Under the pieces are notes generated by a model, which saw nothing but the letters and a program-made list of their open reading frames with translations, was not told the DNA's origin and searched no databases. A program made the position numbers and the translations under genes. Of a DNA stretch of 64,000 nucleotides, positions 61,967-64,000 are shown one piece after another (the stretch's first letter is position 1; the number at the start of each line of letters is the position of its first letter). The stretch spans positions 248,001 through 312,000 of the forward strand of contig NZ_CAJRAU010000006.1 in assembly GCF_907165045.1 (NCBI RefSeq). Direction: 5' to 3'. The stretch is from Dyadobacter linearis. GTDB taxonomy: Bacteria > Bacteroidota > Bacteroidia > Cytophagales > Spirosomataceae.

Positions 61967-62941
61967 TCAAACCGTGAATGTGAATGCCTTTCTCAACATT
62001 TCGAGACTTTTCGGGACGGATGTTTTCGGGTCTTCTTTCCCTTCCATTTCAAGTGAAACAAAACCTTTATAATTCGCTTTCTGGAATATCTTACCGATCC
62101 GATCGTAGTCCATTGCTTTATCATAAAATGTACCTCCGCCGAAATACGTTTTTGCCTGAACGATCGTGGCGTAGGGAGCCAGTTTTTCCAGGCCAGCGTA
62201 AGGTTCGCCTACAAAATTGCCGGTATCTACGTTCAAACCCATGGAAGGCGAGCTTTTCAGCGCATTGTACATTCTCAGCAGATATTCAATGTTAGAAGAA
62301 AGCCCCCAATGATTTTCCAGCGCGAGCACAATACCTTGTTTCTCAGCATATTGCAAACACTCCCCCATTCCGTCAATCGTCCATTTGATCCCATCTTCGT
62401 CGGTATATCCTTCAATCGGTGGTTCTACGCCGTGGGTATAGTAGTCGGTTTGCCGCTTATTTTTAACCGTACCCCAGGAACCGGTGTTCATTCGCACGCA
62501 GGGAATGCCCATTTGCGACGCCATATCAATGCATTTATAGGTATGCTCAATATCCGCTTTCCGCTTGGCGACGTCGGGTTGCAGGAAATTCTGGTGGATA
62601 GAAAGCAGCGGGAGCGCCATGCCGTTATCGAAGGCGATGCGCTTCAATTTGTTCTGGTACGCCACCGTATCTTCTTCCATGGATCTGTGCAGAATTTCCA
62701 CTCCGTCGAAACCGAGGCGGGCCGCGTCTTCGATCACATTTTTGATCGGGTACTTGGGGCCGGAGAGCGGCCAGTATGAATAGGTCGAAACGGCAATCGG
62801 CAAGCGTCTTGTAGCCGCCAGTTTGGCTTCGGGGGCTGCTTCTGCTAGTGAGCCGGTTAATAAGGCAGAGCCCAGCACAGCGGTTTTCTTGAACCAAGAA
62901 CGTCGTGAATCAGCGCTTTCAGATACGTCAAAATTTTTCAT
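61967..62941 (-). CDS. Tat-exported sugar phosphate isomerase/epimerase-like TIM-barrel protein
   Basis: About 324 residues from the ATG before KNFDVSESADSRRSW; 19 upstream in-frame residues are not signal-like. Tat signal SRRSWFKKTAVLGSALLTGSLAEAA. The barrel shows the usual metal and substrate motifs: GFDGVEILHRS, LLSIHQNF, RMNTGSW, VLALENHWG, GLNVDTGNFVG and GFVSLEMEGKED. As with the protein at 13765-14610 the fold is clear but the sugar is not. Both are exported, one by Sec and one by Tat. It is first in a three-gene leftward group with the membrane protein and the Crp-like regulator. Confidence 0.83.
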   Translation of the reverse strand: MKNFDVSESADSRRSWFKKTAVLGSALLTGSLAEAAPEAKLAATRRLPIAVSTYSYWPLSGPKYPIKNVIEDAARLGFDGVEILHRSMEEDTVAYQNKLKRIAFDNGMALPLLSIHQNFLQPDVAKRKADIEHTYKCIDMASQMGIPCVRMNTGSWGTVKNKRQTDYYTHGVEPPIEGYTDEDGIKWTIDGMGECLQYAEKQGIVLALENHWGLSSNIEYLLRMYNALKSSPSMGLNVDTGNFVGEPYAGLEKLAPYATIVQAKTYFGGGTFYDKAMDYDRIGKIFQKANYKGFVSLEMEGKEDPKTSVPKSLEMLRKAFTFTV

Positions 62942-63091
62942 AGGAAAAGGTGAATGGTGGTTGAATGGAATAGCTTTGACCGATGTGCGGTCTTGCAAAA
63001 CAGCTTAATATACAAAGCATATTTTCAAAGACACTACCCCATCCTACCCTTGCCTTTTTTATACAAAAACCCCTTCACCAAGTGCCATTTT

Positions 63092-63694
63092 CTATCGGAT
63101 CAGGTCCTCGGCAAATGACTGCCACTGTATTTTTGAGAATATCTCTTTCCCAAAAAAGCCTGTCACTGCATTCCTCACCTTATCTATCAGGTTTTCTGCC
63201 TCAACATTTTCTTCCAGATCCCGGTCGTAAATGCCCGCGGTAACCGTTTGAAATTCCCTTGTTACCGTAAATGTGCTTGTTGATTTCTCCGAATAAAAAT
63301 GAGCAGGCGCTTCCTCGTCTGATGTCGGCGCAGCCACGGGGCGCACGCGGATCGCCAGACTTTGCACGTCCTCGGACTCGAAATTCTTGACCTTTTCGAT
63401 CCTTACCCAGTCGAAACCATCGGCCGCTTTCGTGCCCGGGCCGGGTACATCTATGCGGATCAATAGCCCTTCCTCCGCATTTTGCTGCAACGGATTCCCG
63501 GCCTGGTCCATCAATGCAAACTCTCCGGCGCTACCTGTTTTGCCCCAGTTATTTACGTCCAACAACCTTTCTCTGGCAACCTGATAAAGGTTACGAGCTT
63601 CTTCGATGGTTGACAAATCCTTTTTACTTTCTGCGTTGACGACGCTGCCGTCTGTATTTTCGGGCACGGCGCCTGTATAGTTTTTCTCGTCCAT
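63092..63694 (-). CDS. Conserved-looking 200-residue protein of unknown function
   Basis: 200 residues, no signal peptide or membrane helix, acidic (many Asp and Glu). An N-terminal disordered part (to about 25) is followed by alternating strands and helices (EARNLYQVARERLLDVNNWGK, GLLIRIDVPGPGTKAADGFDWVRIEKV, LAIRVRPVAAP, TFTVTREFQTVTAGIYDRD) and a C-terminal amphipathic helix (LIDKVRNAVTGFFGKEIF). Codon use is like its neighbours, so it is likely a real cytoplasmic protein. I do not recognise a family. It stands alone and is divergent from the SDR gene. Confidence 0.65.
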   Translation of the reverse strand: MDEKNYTGAVPENTDGSVVNAESKKDLSTIEEARNLYQVARERLLDVNNWGKTGSAGEFALMDQAGNPLQQNAEEGLLIRIDVPGPGTKAADGFDWVRIEKVKNFESEDVQSLAIRVRPVAAPTSDEEAPAHFYSEKSTSTFTVTREFQTVTAGIYDRDLEENVEAENLIDKVRNAVTGFFGKEIFSKIQWQSFAEDLIR

Positions 63695-63810
63695 TTTTCA
63701 AATTTTTTATTGTGAAGTTGGCCGGATCTGAAAAGAAATATGCCAGCCGGATTTTGGCACGGTTTTTAGATTGAACACACGTTTCAGATCAACAAACTAT
63801 CCTTAGAATT

Positions 63811-64000
63811 ATGGAAAATACAGGAAAATACGCACTTGTTACCGGCGCTACGAGCGGCATTGGATTAGAACTGGCGAAGTTATTTGTGAAAGACGGGTAC
63901 AATCTGGTCATCACCGCAAGGGATTTGACGGAACTGCACGAAACTGCGAGCCTATTACAGAAACCTGGTATTGAAATAGTTATCATTCCGAAAGACCTTT
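63811..64000 (+). CDS. SDR-family NAD(P)-dependent oxidoreductase, 5' part
   Basis: The first 63 codons only; the gene runs off the window. KYALVTGATSGIGLELAKLF is the classical SDR nucleotide-binding loop TGxxxGIG, followed by YNLVITARD, whose Arg after the second strand suggests NADP(H) preference. The catalytic Tyr-Lys pair lies beyond the edge. Confidence 0.85.
   Translation, partial: MENTGKYALVTGATSGIGLELAKLFVKDGYNLVITARDLTELHETASLLQKPGIEIVIIPKDL

Noticed and set aside
1..64000. tRNA, rRNA, riboswitch or insertion sequence
   Set aside because: No cloverleaf, rRNA block, known leader motif or transposase frame was recognised by reading. A covariance-model scan could not be run and would settle small RNAs.

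Overview
The window (about 50% GC) reads as a chromosomal segment of a Bacteroidota bacterium, most likely a Cytophagales relative of Dyadobacter or Spirosoma. The evidence is two SusC/SusD pairs, an RND pump fused to its outer-membrane channel, many TonB-linked and lipoprotein exports, TAnnTTTG promoter boxes, few Shine-Dalgarno sequences, and intergenic GC-hairpin repeats. The genus is inferred from gene content only. I see no rRNA, tRNA, phage, insertion sequence or CRISPR locus.

Layout. 230-3034 (minus): VOC-fold protein, secreted propeller-like protein, secreted phosphodiesterase. 3259-4122: stand-alone REC-REC protein with a TTG start. 4199-10205 (plus): heavy-metal efflux locus 1 (small secreted accessory protein, CzcA::TolC fusion, CzcB lipoprotein). 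10210-13616 (minus): response regulator plus a kinase-REC-kinase hybrid. 13765-20076 (minus): PaoABC-type molybdenum aldehyde oxidoreductase operon whose last subunit is fused in frame to a penicillin-binding-like serine hydrolase, followed by an exported TIM-barrel isomerase. 20077-21585: no gene, a mosaic of 277-bp and 51-bp hairpin repeats. 21586-24099 (minus): Tat-exported phosphocholine-type phospholipase C. 24274-26120 (plus): HPP membrane protein and a divergent ClC channel. 26157-28491 (minus): AhpD-like protein, YCII/DGPF protein and an ECF42-type sigma factor, with an inverted decamer repeat in front of the sigma gene. 28694-29095: orphan HigA-like repressor.

29136-42864: two nutrient-uptake operons read leftwards (SusC-SusD-large secreted protein, then SusC-SusD), separated by a perfect palindrome. 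They are faced by a divergent gene for a membrane-anchored regulator-like protein. 42876-44694: divergent NmrA-type oxidoreductase and AraC regulator. 44752-50102: TonB receptor divergent from a FAD/NAD(P)-binding protein and a MOSC protein. 50163-56151: heavy-metal efflux locus 2, built like locus 1. 56253-59572: heparinase II/III-family lyase convergent with a sulfatase whose 3' end is frameshifted; together they suggest use of sulfated uronic-acid polysaccharide. 59664-64000: Old Yellow Enzyme homologue, Crp-like regulator, small membrane protein, Tat-exported TIM-barrel isomerase, an unrecognised 200-residue protein and the start of an SDR gene.

The observations most worth following are the PaoC::serine hydrolase fusion with a lipoprotein signal buried in it, the mosaic repeat field, the decamer arrays that supply the sigma-factor start codon, the shared C-terminal tail of the two pump-associated small proteins, and the internally duplicated secreted protein beside a membrane-tethered regulator in the SusCD region.
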